Source of the DNA: JBGVSA01 sp049840475
GTDB lineage: Bacteria; Pseudomonadota; Gammaproteobacteria; Burkholderiales; Rhodocyclaceae
Direction of reading: 5' to 3'
Length of the DNA: 64,000 bases
NCBI GenBank assembly: GCA_049840475.1
Contig: JASGKX010000001.1
Span: 2,294,001-2,358,000, forward strand
The translations under genes and the position numbers were made by a program. This document shows positions 45,311 through 54,593 of the stretch, piece after piece. Position 1 is the stretch's first letter, and every line of letters starts with the position of its first letter. The notes below the pieces were generated by a model that had not been told where the DNA came from, did not search any database, and worked only from the letters and a program-made list of their open reading frames with translations.

Positions 45311-45333
45311 ATTCGATACTAAAAGTATCGAAT
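45311..45333. promoter_or_regulatory. LysR-type operator between aceB and its divergent regulator
   Basis: ATTCGATACT (45311-45320) and AGTATCGAAT (45324-45333) form a perfect 10-bp inverted repeat with a 3-base spacer. It ends immediately before a possible ATG of the LysR gene, so binding would block or organise its own expression and could activate aceB. Confidence 0.75.
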
Positions 45334-45345
45334 ATGGGGCGTTGG

Positions 45346-46245
45346 ATGGATCGCTTCAAAGAAATCGAAACCTTCGTCGCACTTGCCCAGCATGGCAGCT
45401 TGTCTGCGGTGGCGCGCGCAGAAGGTGTAACGCCAGCCATCATCGGACGACGGCTCGACGCGCTGGAAGGGCGTCTGGGCGTAAAGCTGGTGGCGCGCAC
45501 CACACGACGACTGTCGCTCACCGCTGAAGGCGAAGGCTTTCTCGAACACTGCCAGCGCATTCTGGCCGATCTCGCCAGCGCGGAGACCACCGCCAGCGAA
45601 GGCCGTACGCGCGCGGCGGGGCACCTCAAGCTCACTGCGCCAGCGGGGTTTGGTCGCCGTCATATCGCACCCATCGTGCAGCGATTCCTCGTCGAGCACC
45701 AACAGGTGAGCGTGAGTCTCGAATTGACCGATCGTTTGGTCGATGTGGCGGCCGAGGGCTTTGATTGCGCGATCCGTTTCGGCAAACCAGCCGATGCGGC
45801 GCTTGTAGCCGTTCGGTTGGCCGAGAATCGGCGCGTGCTGGTGGCGAGCCCCGGTTATCTTGCCCGGCACGGCACGCCGGAAGCGCCACAAGCCTTGGCG
45901 GCACATGATTGTCTTGTGCTGTCGCACCAACGCGGCTGGCAGCTTCGGCCCGCACCTAACGCCCAGCCGACTGTCATGCGGGTGCGTTCGCGCTTTCAGT
46001 GTTCGGACGGTGCAGTGTTGCGAGAGTGGGCAACGGCCGGGCTGGGCATCGCTTGGCGCAGTTGGTGGGAAGTGTGGGAAGACGTTCGCGCGGGCAACCT
46101 CGTGTGCCTGCTGGACGATTTTGCACCGCCACCGGTGCCAATCTATGCGTTGTTACAGCCGGGTGGCACCAGCACTTTGCGACTGCGATTGTTGCTCGAC
46201 GCCATCCGGCAGGCCCTGCCACAGGCGCTCAGCGCCCAGGGTTGA
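45346..46245 (+). CDS. LysR-family transcriptional regulator, divergent from aceB
   Basis: The protein has 299 residues from the ATG at 45346 (MDRFKEIETFVALAQHGS), the usual LysR opening; an in-frame ATG at 45334 would add four residues and abut the operator palindrome. The N-terminal winged helix carries SLSAVARAEGVTPAIIGRRL and the C-terminal part is the substrate-binding domain. By position it probably controls aceB and itself through the palindrome at 45311-45333; the inducer is unknown. Its stop overlaps the stop of the convergent TonB-C-like gene by 17 bases. Confidence 0.9.
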   Translation: MDRFKEIETFVALAQHGSLSAVARAEGVTPAIIGRRLDALEGRLGVKLVARTTRRLSLTAEGEGFLEHCQRILADLASAETTASEGRTRAAGHLKLTAPAGFGRRHIAPIVQRFLVEHQQVSVSLELTDRLVDVAAEGFDCAIRFGKPADAALVAVRLAENRRVLVASPGYLARHGTPEAPQALAAHDCLVLSHQRGWQLRPAPNAQPTVMRVRSRFQCSDGAVLREWATAGLGIAWRSWWEVWEDVRAGNLVCLLDDFAPPPVPIYALLQPGGTSTLRLRLLLDAIRQALPQALSAQG

Positions 46246-46861
46246 ATTCCGGGATGTCGCTGCCGGGTTGGCCGATCGATAGTTCCAGCACCATGCGGCT
46301 GGCAACGGGCTGGCCGTTCTTCATGGCAGGGCGGTATGTCTGCCCCTTCAGATAAGGTGTGAAGTGCTCCAGCACCGCTGGTTGAGGCTCCGCGCCCAGC
46401 CATAGCACATCGTCGGCTGTTCCCCGCGCGTTGATGAGGATGGCGACGCGCACGGTTTCCGACATGACGGGGACATTCGCCAGCGCCTGATCAAAATCCA
46501 CTTCGCCCGCGAATTCGGCGGGGTAGTCCACCTCGCGCGCGGACAGATACGGAGAGGCGGTCGGCGCGCTGTCCGGGACTTGGTTCGTAGGAGCGGATGC
46601 GTCCGCCATGCCGGGTAACGGCGCCGCAGCGACTTCAGTCGGTGGGGCGGCGGGTTGTGCGGGAGCGGCCATGGCCGGCGCTGGCACGGGCGCGTCGACC
46701 CCGCGCCATTTCACCAATTGCACGTGCACGCGCGCTGGCAGCCTGCCCACCGAAGGGCGCGGTCCCGGGGCATGCCGGTATGCCTCCAGCGCGCCGACCA
46801 CCAAGGCGTGGATGAGGAGTGAAGCGGCGACAGCAAGGGTGAGTCGGTAAGCAGTCTTCAT
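46229..46861 (-). CDS. Exported TonB C-terminal-like protein
   Basis: This 210-residue protein has an N-terminal membrane helix (LTLAVAASLLIHALVVGAL), a Pro/Ala-rich linker (about residues 55-110) and a C-terminal domain. The C-terminal domain (VRVAILINARGTADDVLW, AVLEHFTPYLKGQTYRPAMK) resembles that of TonB-family energy transducers. The start at 46861 (MKTAYRL) begins the membrane helix; a longer frame to 47023 is not supported. It is not next to exbBD, so whether it energises receptors or only borrows the fold is unknown. It is convergent with the LysR gene, with a 17-base stop-to-stop overlap. Confidence 0.75.
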   Translation of the reverse strand: MKTAYRLTLAVAASLLIHALVVGALEAYRHAPGPRPSVGRLPARVHVQLVKWRGVDAPVPAPAMAAPAQPAAPPTEVAAAPLPGMADASAPTNQVPDSAPTASPYLSAREVDYPAEFAGEVDFDQALANVPVMSETVRVAILINARGTADDVLWLGAEPQPAVLEHFTPYLKGQTYRPAMKNGQPVASRMVLELSIGQPGSDIPEFNPGR

Positions 46862-47314
46862 GCGTATGGCGTGGTGCGCCTTGGAGCTCCTAATAAAACC
46901 GTTCCGGCGTGGTTGCCCGGTCTTGTACTGCTTGTACTGCCTTCGGCCCGGCGCCTGGCCGGAACTGCTTTGTCCAGTTTTGTCAGTAGCTCTTGGTCGA
47001 ACCGACACTATCGCCCAGGGCATTGTCCGCGGCGCGCCCGTTGCTCCCCCAATCGAGAGCGCCTATCCGCTCGCGGTCGTGACCACCGACGGGCGATGCT
47101 ACAGTCGCCGGCACTCCCTAAGGTGAGGGGATTGCGTCACCAAAATCCAATATAAACAAGACATTGTGACGTTGTTCCGGCGAGGCGGAAGAGCGGCCCC
47201 GCAGGATGGTGATCATCCACAGCGCTGCGCCCATCCTGCTGCCGCGACCTTCGGTCGTACGCCGCCAGGGATGGCGATTTTATCGACTAGTTTGTAAGCA
47301 GAGGGCAAGGGGCC
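46862..47314. other. Intergenic region upstream of pilE
   Basis: This 453-base spacer holds a tandem direct repeat of CTTGTACTG (46922-46939), a TATAAA (47151-47156) that could be a -10, and GGGGCC before pilE as ribosome site. Candidate open frames through it lack coding character. It probably contains the promoter of the pilin operon. Confidence 0.5.
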
Positions 47315-47761
47315 ATGGCAAACAAATATGCGGGCTTTACGCTGATCGAGCTGATGATCACGGTGGCGGTGATCGCCATCCTGGCATCTGTCGCCCTGCC
47401 GGCGTATACGGACTACGTCCTGCGCGGCAAGGTCGCGGCTGGTACGCAGTTGCTGGCCGAGCAGAAGGTGCGCATGGAACAGTACTTTGCCGCCAATCGC
47501 ACCTATTCGGGCGCTCCTGCGTGTACGGCGCGTCATACCGAAGACAACAACTTCGTCGTTGAAGGCAAGAAGCTCGACGGCACGAGCGATTGCACTGCCA
47601 CGACTTTCACGCTGCGCGCGGCCAGCACGGACAGTAAGTTCCTCTACACCATCGATCAACAAGGCACCAAGCAAACGAAGATCACGCAGGCCGGATGGGC
47701 TGTGTCGGGCACGGCTGGCACGGGGTGCTGGGTCGTCAAGCGGGGGCAAAAGTGCAACTGA
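47315..47761 (+). CDS. pilE: Type IV pilin, PilE-like
   Basis: This 148-residue prepilin has a short leader ending in G, then FTLIELMITVAVIAILASVALPAYTDYV, i.e. the prepilin cleavage site G-F, Glu5 and the hydrophobic helix, split by the usual Pro22. The C-terminal part has four cysteines, among them CTARHTEDNN, SDCTAT and GCWVVKRGQKC; the last pair frames the D-region. It resembles PilE-type minor pilins more than a major PilA. It starts the six-gene pilus operon and overlaps fimT by 10 bases. Confidence 0.9.
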   Translation: MANKYAGFTLIELMITVAVIAILASVALPAYTDYVLRGKVAAGTQLLAEQKVRMEQYFAANRTYSGAPACTARHTEDNNFVVEGKKLDGTSDCTATTFTLRAASTDSKFLYTIDQQGTKQTKITQAGWAVSGTAGTGCWVVKRGQKCN

Positions 47762-48354
47762 GGCGACGCGTCGTTGCTGGCTTCACGCTGATCGAACTGA
47801 TGGTGTCGATCTTTATCATCACGCTCGTTCTGACCATGGGAATTCCCTACATGGGCGACTGGGTCCGGCGCGCCAGCGTGCGGACTGCGGCCGAGAGCAT
47901 CCAGAACGGCCTGCGCGTGGCGCAACAAGAGGCCATTCGTCGCAATACGCCGGTGGAGTTTGCCTTGGTGCAATCGGTGCCGCTCGCGTCTGACGCGGCC
48001 ACTGCATCACTGGCGACGAAGACCAACGACTGGAAGGGCTGGATGGTGCGCGTGCGCAGCGACAACTCCTTCGTGCAGGGGGACAACGTCGCTGCCAATG
48101 CTGGCGATGCTGAACTCACGTCTTCGGATATCAAGAACAACATCCTGCGCTTCTCCGGGTTTGGCCAAGTGCGCAACAGCGACGACGCCGTATTGAGCAG
48201 CACGATGGTGTATCGCGTGGCCAGCCCGAAGGTCAGCGAGGTGCGCTGCGTGCTTGTTACGCCCGGCGCATCGGTGCGCATGTGCGACCCGTCCGTGGCC
48301 TCCAGCGACCCGCGCGGTTGCGGGGCGGCGGCCGATGCCTGCCCGTTGAACTAG
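47752..48354 (+). CDS. fimT: GspH/FimT-family minor pilin
   Basis: This 200-residue prepilin has the leader VQLRRRVVAG and then FTLIELMVSIFIITLVLTMG, with the Glu5 and cleavage G-F. GGGGGC precedes the GTG at 47752, which overlaps pilE by 10 bases. The body has a GspH-like fold pattern (VRTAAESIQNGLRVAQQEAI) and ends in a Cys-rich tail. FimT/FimU proteins prime pilus assembly at the tip; some FimT proteins bind DNA in natural transformation. Which of the two applies here is not clear from sequence. Confidence 0.85.
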   Translation: MQLRRRVVAGFTLIELMVSIFIITLVLTMGIPYMGDWVRRASVRTAAESIQNGLRVAQQEAIRRNTPVEFALVQSVPLASDAATASLATKTNDWKGWMVRVRSDNSFVQGDNVAANAGDAELTSSDIKNNILRFSGFGQVRNSDDAVLSSTMVYRVASPKVSEVRCVLVTPGASVRMCDPSVASSDPRGCGAAADACPLN

Positions 48355-48365
48355 CCTTCGCATTC

Positions 48366-48812
48366 ATGCCAGCCACTATGCGCAAGACCACATCACAGGG
48401 TTTCATCCTGCTCGAGGCGATCATCGGCATTCTGATCTTCTCGCTGGCGATCCTCGGCATCATCGGTTTTCAGGCTGCGTCGTCCAAGCTGACGGCGGAC
48501 GCCCGTTACCAGACCGAAGCGGCCATGCTCGCCGATGAGCTCATCGCCCGCATGAACGTATCGAGCCCCGATACGATCGATACCGATTTTGCCGGCAGCG
48601 GTGCCAACAACAAGTTCAAGGACTGGCTGGACAACCGCGTGAAAGGCGATGCGGGTTTGCCTGCCGGGACGGCTTCTATCTCGATCGACAAGAACGTGAC
48701 CACGGGGACCGTCGTCAATCTGACGCTGCAATGGACGGCGCCGGGCGAGGCGATTTCCGCCAGTGAGCCGTATTCGGGCCAATACAAGACTTCGGCGGTG
48801 ATCTACCGATGA
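48366..48812 (+). CDS. pilV: Type IV pilus modification protein PilV
   Basis: This 148-residue minor prepilin has leader MPATMRKTTSQG and then FILLEAIIGILIFSLAILGI with Glu5. It overlaps pilW by four bases. No strong ribosome site is seen, so translation may be coupled to fimT just upstream; a second ATG at 48378 gives a shorter leader. PilV, PilW and PilX form the tip complex with PilY1 in Pseudomonas and Neisseria-like systems. Confidence 0.87.
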   Translation: MPATMRKTTSQGFILLEAIIGILIFSLAILGIIGFQAASSKLTADARYQTEAAMLADELIARMNVSSPDTIDTDFAGSGANNKFKDWLDNRVKGDAGLPAGTASISIDKNVTTGTVVNLTLQWTAPGEAISASEPYSGQYKTSAVIYR

Positions 48813-50002
48813 CAGCGCGTAACATCCGAACCCCGCGCACTGCGCAGCAAGGCATCAGCCTGATCGAGGTGATGGTGGGCATCACCGTTGCGCTGCTCGC
48901 CAGCCTGGTGGTCATCAACGCGTTTTCGGGCAGTGAGGCATACAAGCGCAACACCACCGGTGCCAGCGACGCGCAACAGACCGCCGGCTTGCTGTCGGCA
49001 TATCTTTCGCGGGCATTCCAGGAGTCGGGTTCGGCGCTGGTGCGCGGCGAAGGCACGATTGGCTGTGCGTTGCAGCTCACGGTGGGCACCGAGGTCAAGT
49101 GGCCCCGCGCCGCTGCATTTGGCGCGCCTTTCGATCACGTGCCCACGACGCTGCGCGTGGCGCCGGCCATTGCCATCGCCAGCACCAACGCTGACGGCAC
49201 GGCCGACTCGGACACGATGGTGCTGATGACCGGCCGGCCGACCGCTTCTCCGCAAGACTATCCGGCCGTGTTCAATACCAAGCTGACGCTTTCGCCGACG
49301 CCGGCCATTCTGTTCAACCCCAGCGATTACCTGTTGGCGTTCTCCGATCCCACTCTGCCTGCGGGTGTTTCAGCCGTGACGGATGTTGGCGATTGCGAAC
49401 TGCTGCGCGTGGCGAGCGATTTCGCACCCAACGCGTTGGGCACCAAGAGCGAGGCGTGGGGCGGCAAGCCTGTCGGCGCCGGCAAGCAAGTCGTCGAGTT
49501 CGATTCCAACTATGGCGAACCGGCGGTCGTGACGGCGGGCAATAACTTTCTTATTCGCAATCTGGGGGCTGCACCTTCTTTCGTTGCCCTGGCTCGCGGG
49601 GACAACGCAACGCTGGAGCAGATCAATCTGCTCGATGGCAGCGTGCAGACCGTGGCGGAGAACGTCTATGCCATCAAGGTCATGTATGGCGTCAACGAGG
49701 ATGGCGATGGCGTGGTGCCCTCTGACGGCTGGGTTGCACCTTCCGGAAAATGGGCTGCGGACGCATTGCTCGACGGCACGCGAGCCAACGCTGCCAATGC
49801 CAGGAAGATCGTGGCCATGCGTATTGCCATCGTCGTGCGTAGTTCGCAGCAGGTCACAGCGGATGCCGCCACGCCCACTGTGACGCTGTTCCCGGACCTC
49901 GGAACCAACAAGATCACCTATACGTTTTCCGGGGCTGAAGCCCGTTATCAGTACCAGGTCTACGACATGACCGTAGCCCTGCAGAATCCGCGAGGTCTGT
50001 GA
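48809..50002 (+). CDS. pilW: Type IV pilus assembly protein PilW
   Basis: This 397-residue minor prepilin has leader MTARNIRTPRTAQQG, then ISLIEVMVGITVALLASLVV with Glu5, followed by a large C-terminal domain that is normal for PilW. It begins inside the last codons of pilV and its stop overlaps the pilX start (TGATG). It is required for the tip complex in related bacteria. Confidence 0.88.
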   Translation: MTARNIRTPRTAQQGISLIEVMVGITVALLASLVVINAFSGSEAYKRNTTGASDAQQTAGLLSAYLSRAFQESGSALVRGEGTIGCALQLTVGTEVKWPRAAAFGAPFDHVPTTLRVAPAIAIASTNADGTADSDTMVLMTGRPTASPQDYPAVFNTKLTLSPTPAILFNPSDYLLAFSDPTLPAGVSAVTDVGDCELLRVASDFAPNALGTKSEAWGGKPVGAGKQVVEFDSNYGEPAVVTAGNNFLIRNLGAAPSFVALARGDNATLEQINLLDGSVQTVAENVYAIKVMYGVNEDGDGVVPSDGWVAPSGKWAADALLDGTRANAANARKIVAMRIAIVVRSSQQVTADAATPTVTLFPDLGTNKITYTFSGAEARYQYQVYDMTVALQNPRGL

Positions 50003-50628
50003 TGCAGCAGCGCAATCGTCCCGCCACGCAAGGCGGCGCAATCCTCGTCATTACGCTGGTCATCCTGGTGGCGATGACGTTGGCAAGTATCGCGCTGTTC
50101 CGTTCGGTCGACACGGCCATGCTGCTGTCGGCCAACATCGGCTTCAAGCGCGATGCCATCACGAGCGCCTCGGCAGGTATGCGCGACGTGCTGTCGAAGA
50201 TGACCGCCAGCGACTTCATCAGCATCACGGACAGCTACGGTGTGACCGGCATGACCAAGGGCCAGAACACTCGCCACTATTCGCCCGTCGCACTCGAAAC
50301 ACGCATCGACGGCGTGCCGGTGGTGCTGACCGACAAGACGAGCTTCGACGAGTACTACCCCATTGGCAGCGGCACGCCGGCTGGCGTGGAGCTGCGATAT
50401 CTGATCGAGCGCATGTGCGACCAGGCCGGCAGCCCGTCGGACGAGCACTGCACTTATGACGACGGCGCCGGTGTGGCGCTCAAGAACTACGGTGACTATC
50501 GCGGCGGCAGCAGCCAGCTCGGCGGTAAGGTCGGCACGGCCGATCTGCCCTTGTTCCGCGTCACCGTGCGCGCCGATGGTGCGCGCAACAGCATCGCATA
50601 CGCCCAAATGTTCGTGGCGCTCAAGTAG
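50002..50628 (+). CDS. pilX: Type IV pilus assembly protein PilX
   Basis: This 208-residue minor pilin has leader MQQRNRPATQG followed by GAILVITLVILVAMTLASIALFR, without a Glu at position 5, as is usual for PilX/GspK-type tip pilins. The start is the ATG at 50002 (overlapping the pilW stop); a GTG at 49999 is also in frame. It sits between pilW and pilY1, the standard order. Confidence 0.88.
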   Translation: MQQRNRPATQGGAILVITLVILVAMTLASIALFRSVDTAMLLSANIGFKRDAITSASAGMRDVLSKMTASDFISITDSYGVTGMTKGQNTRHYSPVALETRIDGVPVVLTDKTSFDEYYPIGSGTPAGVELRYLIERMCDQAGSPSDEHCTYDDGAGVALKNYGDYRGGSSQLGGKVGTADLPLFRVTVRADGARNSIAYAQMFVALK

Positions 50629-50639
50629 GAGCACAGGCA

Positions 50640-53600
50640 ATGCCCAACAAGAAGACCCCTGCCTTTGTCATCCGCGCGCTGGCCTGTACGGCGGCCGCAC
50701 TTGCCTTGTCGTGCGCACACGCGCAGGTACGCCTGGCCGATCAGCCAATCGTTGCATCGAAGGCGTCCAACGCCAACGTTGCGCTGGCCTTGTCGGTGGA
50801 GTGGCCGACCGCACTCGGCGACGCGCACAAGGGAACGCAGTTCGATCCGACCTACGCGTATGTGGGCTACTTCGACCCGGACAAGTGCTACACGTGGCAA
50901 GCCGACACCGTTACGTCGCGCGACCCCAGCAACTGGACCAATGGGAGCACCATCACTGGGTACTTCAAGCCCACAGCCAAGGTGACCCTGTCCGGCAGTG
51001 CGCGCCAGTGCAGCAGTGCATGGAGCGGCAACCTGCTCAACTTCGTCACCATGCAGACCATCGATATCTTCCGGTGGGCGATGACAGGGGGGAGTCGTCT
51101 GGTCGACAAGCCGTTCGATTCCACGGACAGCAGCACGCAAAAGGTCATCCTGCAGCGCGCATACGCTAGTAGCCAGGCCAGTTCATCGGTGTTCCCGACC
51201 AAGGTGCTCAAGAGTACGGTGACCGGCGGAACGTCCAAGTACATTCCATTCAGCTACAGCGGTGATATCTCATTTACCAGCTTGAGCCTGGGCAATCGAT
51301 TCACGCTGTCGCGCGGTAGCGGCAGCAGCGCCAAGACCGATACCTACAACGCCTACGTTGAAGTCTGCAACACCGATTCGAACCTTGCGCTGCTGGAGAC
51401 GAATTGCCAGAAGTACGTGAATCCGAACGACAAGACGAAGATCGCGTACAAGCCCGAAGGGCTGATGCAGCAATACAAGAGCACCTTCCGTTTTGCCGCC
51501 TTCGGTTACTTGAACGATGGCACGTTGACGCTCGATGGCGGTGTCATGCGCGCGCCGATGAAAAGCATCAGCGTCGAGCTGACCGATATGGGCGGGTTCG
51601 TCGTCAACCCCGACTCCACGCTGGCGAGCGCATCGAGCGTGTCGAACAGCGGTGCGATGAACTACCTGAACAACTTCGGTTTTTATTCGCGTACCTACAA
51701 GCAGTACGACCCGGTGAGCGAGCTCTATGCGGAAACCATCCGCTATTTCCGAGGCTACAGCACGGCATCGGCGACGATGATCCCGAGCGGCACGCTCAGC
51801 GATACGCAGAAGGACGGGTATCCGGTCGTCAAGGACTGGACGAGCTATCCGGCTATCAAGAATTACTGCGACAAAAACTTCGTCATCGGCATTGGCGACA
51901 CGAACACGCACGCTGACAAGAACATCAAGACGGCCGACAAGACGGGTAACGAACCGACCAGTGGTGTCATCGATGTCGGCATGGACGCGGCGGAGTGGAC
52001 CAACAAGGTCGGTGCGGCAGAAAAAATGGGCAATATCGCTTCGTCGCAGACCATCAGCGGCGACGGCACGGGGTACAACTTCCTCGGCGGCGGCACGACC
52101 AACTACTGCTGCAACAAAAACGGCTTCTACATGGCCGGTATCGCGTACTGGGCCAATACGAACGACGTAAGTGATTCGTTCAAGGAAAAGCAGACCGTGC
52201 AGACCTATTGGGTCGACGTGCTGGAAAATGGTTTGTACAAGAATCGAAACCAGTTCTGGCTGGCGGCGAAGTACGGCGGCTTCAGCAAGAAGGACGCCGA
52301 CGGCAAGGATGTTGAACTCAAGCCGACGGACCTGCCGACGACCGACTATTCGATCTCGGCGTCGAACGAAGCGGCACGCGTCGAAGCCAACAAGGATTGG
52401 TACACCACCAACAACGTGCTCACGAGTGGCAATACCTTGCTGACGCAGTGGATGCTGCCCACCAACTACTACGCCGCCTCGGATGCCAAGAAGATGGTGG
52501 AAAGCCTGGGCAAGGCGTTCTCGAACATCAAGGAAAAGGCCTCTTCCGGGACCGGGGTGTCGGCCATGTCGCCGTACTTCGCCTCGGGCGTGGGGCAGGG
52601 CGCATACCAGACCAGTTATGACAGCAGCGACTGGTCCGGCAATGTCACCAAGTCCGTCATCACAGGTTTCAATGACTCGACAGGCGCGGCGATAACCGAG
52701 GCAGGCAAAGGCTGGACTGCGCAGTCGGTGATCGACAGCCAGTTTGGCGCGAGCAATGCTTCCAATACAGCGTGGGATACGTCACGCCGTATCGTTACCT
52801 ACAGCGTTGTCACGAACGGCAACACTACGACCGCGCAAGGCGTGCCTTTCCGCTACACCAGTCTGAACGACACCCAGAAAGCGACGTTGGGGCTTGATTC
52901 AACAGAGCAGCAGAACGTTCTGAATTATCTGCGCGGCAAGCAGGCCGACCAGGGCAAGTCGCTGCGCAAGCGGACGCACCTGCTTGGTGACATTGTCAAC
53001 GCGAAGCCGGTGGCCGTCGGCATCCCGGCGGAAAAATACTCCGATGACTTTAACCCGGGGTACGGTGCATTCAAGGTTGCCCAGAATGGCCGTACGACCA
53101 TGGTGTACGTGGCGGCCAACGACGGCATGCTGCATGCACTGCACGACTCCGACGGCACTGAGGCCTGGGCGTACGTACCGTCCTACCTGTTCGAAGGCAG
53201 CGTGACAGAAAATACCAACGTGCGCGAAACGGATGGGCTGGCCGCGCTGGCCGACGCATCGTACTCGCACCACTACTACATCAACGCAACGCCTGCAGTA
53301 CGGGACGTCAACTTCTCGCGGGCGGGGAGCCTTTCCTGGAAGACTTCAACGGCTGATCCTGACTGGCGCACGATCCTGGTCGGTGGCTTGGGCAAGGGTG
53401 GCAAGAGCTACTACGCGCTGGATGTGACGACACCGCCCGAAGCGACCGATAGCGAAAGCGACATCGCGTCCGGCACCAAGAAAAAAGTGCTGTGGGAGTT
53501 CAGCGATCCGGATCTCGGCTTCAGCTATGGCGAACCCATCATTGCCAAGACCGAGCGCTGGGGCTGGGTAGTGATCATCTCCTCGGGCTACAACAACAGC

Positions 53601-54545
53601 GACGGCCTGGGCTACATTTTTGTGCTCGATCCGCGCGATGGAACACTGCTCAAGAAGCAGGCGACTTCCGCCGGCACGGCGACCGACCAGGCTGGGTTGT
53701 CGCAACTGACGGGCTTTACTCGCAACTACACCGATTGGACTTATCGCGAAGTTTACGGCGCGGACCTCAAGGGCAACGTGTGGCGCTTTGCACTGCCCGG
53801 CAGTTTTGACTCCGCCGAGGCGCAAGGTGCCGGCGACATCACCGTGACCCGTCTTGCCACGCTGACCGACGGCACTCGCCCGCAATCGGTGACCATTCCG
53901 CCGTGGGTCGATGTGGTCGACGGCAAGCGCTGGATCATGGTCGGCACCGGCCGTGCACTCGACTCTTCGGACTTGTTTGCCGAAACGGGCGTGGCCAACC
54001 CGACGACTCAACAACGCCAGACCGTTTATGCCATTCGGGACGGCAACTACGAGACAACGTTCTCGGCCGATGCCCTGCCGGGCGGCGCCACCTACCCGAT
54101 CTCGCGCACCAACTTGACGGCGGTGTCCGATATCACGGCTGGCGTGTCCATCGCCTCGACCAGCATGGGGTGGTACTACGACCTGCCTGGCACGAACAGT
54201 TCGAACCAGACAGAGCGGATCGTCTCGAATTTTTCGGTCAATGGGTCGCTGGTGATGTGGCTGGGTTCGACGCCGAACGGAGTGGACGTCTGTGACCCGG
54301 GGTGGACGACGTCCATCTACGTGGCCAACATGGCGACGGGCCAGAGTGCACTCGTGAATTCAAACGGGAACATCATTGCCAAGATCACGACGTCCTTTGC
54401 GGCCACCGGCGTTGTCTTTGGACGCGTGGGCAACCAGATCCGTATCATCGTGACCGATGACAAGGGCAACACGCAGACGGTCGGCGAACCGCTGGGCGGA
54501 GGCTCCCGTCCCAAGTTCGTCAACTGGCGGGCGCTGGGCGAATAA
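50640..54545 (+). CDS. pilY1: Type IV pilus tip adhesin/assembly protein PilY1
   Basis: This is a 1301-residue exported protein (signal ending near CAHA-Q, about residue 29). The C-terminal part from about residue 780 is the PilY1/PilC beta-propeller (THLLGDIVNAKPVAVG, VYVAANDGMLHALHDSDGTE, AWAYVPSYLF, VLDPRDGTLL). The N-terminal 750 residues do not show the DxSxS MIDAS motif of von Willebrand A domains that many PilY1 proteins have. They contain several Cys-rich stretches instead. RBS: TAGGAGCACAGGC. The role is in pilus extension, adhesion and calcium-dependent retraction control in related species. A hairpin follows the stop. Confidence 0.9.
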   Translation: MPNKKTPAFVIRALACTAAALALSCAHAQVRLADQPIVASKASNANVALALSVEWPTALGDAHKGTQFDPTYAYVGYFDPDKCYTWQADTVTSRDPSNWTNGSTITGYFKPTAKVTLSGSARQCSSAWSGNLLNFVTMQTIDIFRWAMTGGSRLVDKPFDSTDSSTQKVILQRAYASSQASSSVFPTKVLKSTVTGGTSKYIPFSYSGDISFTSLSLGNRFTLSRGSGSSAKTDTYNAYVEVCNTDSNLALLETNCQKYVNPNDKTKIAYKPEGLMQQYKSTFRFAAFGYLNDGTLTLDGGVMRAPMKSISVELTDMGGFVVNPDSTLASASSVSNSGAMNYLNNFGFYSRTYKQYDPVSELYAETIRYFRGYSTASATMIPSGTLSDTQKDGYPVVKDWTSYPAIKNYCDKNFVIGIGDTNTHADKNIKTADKTGNEPTSGVIDVGMDAAEWTNKVGAAEKMGNIASSQTISGDGTGYNFLGGGTTNYCCNKNGFYMAGIAYWANTNDVSDSFKEKQTVQTYWVDVLENGLYKNRNQFWLAAKYGGFSKKDADGKDVELKPTDLPTTDYSISASNEAARVEANKDWYTTNNVLTSGNTLLTQWMLPTNYYAASDAKKMVESLGKAFSNIKEKASSGTGVSAMSPYFASGVGQGAYQTSYDSSDWSGNVTKSVITGFNDSTGAAITEAGKGWTAQSVIDSQFGASNASNTAWDTSRRIVTYSVVTNGNTTTAQGVPFRYTSLNDTQKATLGLDSTEQQNVLNYLRGKQADQGKSLRKRTHLLGDIVNAKPVAVGIPAEKYSDDFNPGYGAFKVAQNGRTTMVYVAANDGMLHALHDSDGTEAWAYVPSYLFEGSVTENTNVRETDGLAALADASYSHHYYINATPAVRDVNFSRAGSLSWKTSTADPDWRTILVGGLGKGGKSYYALDVTTPPEATDSESDIASGTKKKVLWEFSDPDLGFSYGEPIIAKTERWGWVVIISSGYNNSDGLGYIFVLDPRDGTLLKKQATSAGTATDQAGLSQLTGFTRNYTDWTYREVYGADLKGNVWRFALPGSFDSAEAQGAGDITVTRLATLTDGTRPQSVTIPPWVDVVDGKRWIMVGTGRALDSSDLFAETGVANPTTQQRQTVYAIRDGNYETTFSADALPGGATYPISRTNLTAVSDITAGVSIASTSMGWYYDLPGTNSSNQTERIVSNFSVNGSLVMWLGSTPNGVDVCDPGWTTSIYVANMATGQSALVNSNGNIIAKITTSFAATGVVFGRVGNQIRIIVTDDKGNTQTVGEPLGGGSRPKFVNWRALGE

Positions 54546-54566
54546 GGGTTCCCGCAGCGGTGAAAA

Positions 54567-54593
54567 CAGGCCTTGAGTTTCACCCAAGGCCTG
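54567..54593 (+). terminator. Hairpin after pilY1, overlapping the tRNA promoter
   Basis: A perfect 9-bp stem (54567-54575 with 54585-54593) with a 9-base loop is followed by a T-containing but not U-rich tail. The loop side contains the -35 box of the tRNA promoter. Confidence 0.6.

Noticed and set aside
46860..47126. Small plus-strand frame upstream of pilE
   Set aside because: It lacks a ribosome site and partly overlaps the promoter region; Cys/Arg-rich translation without family.
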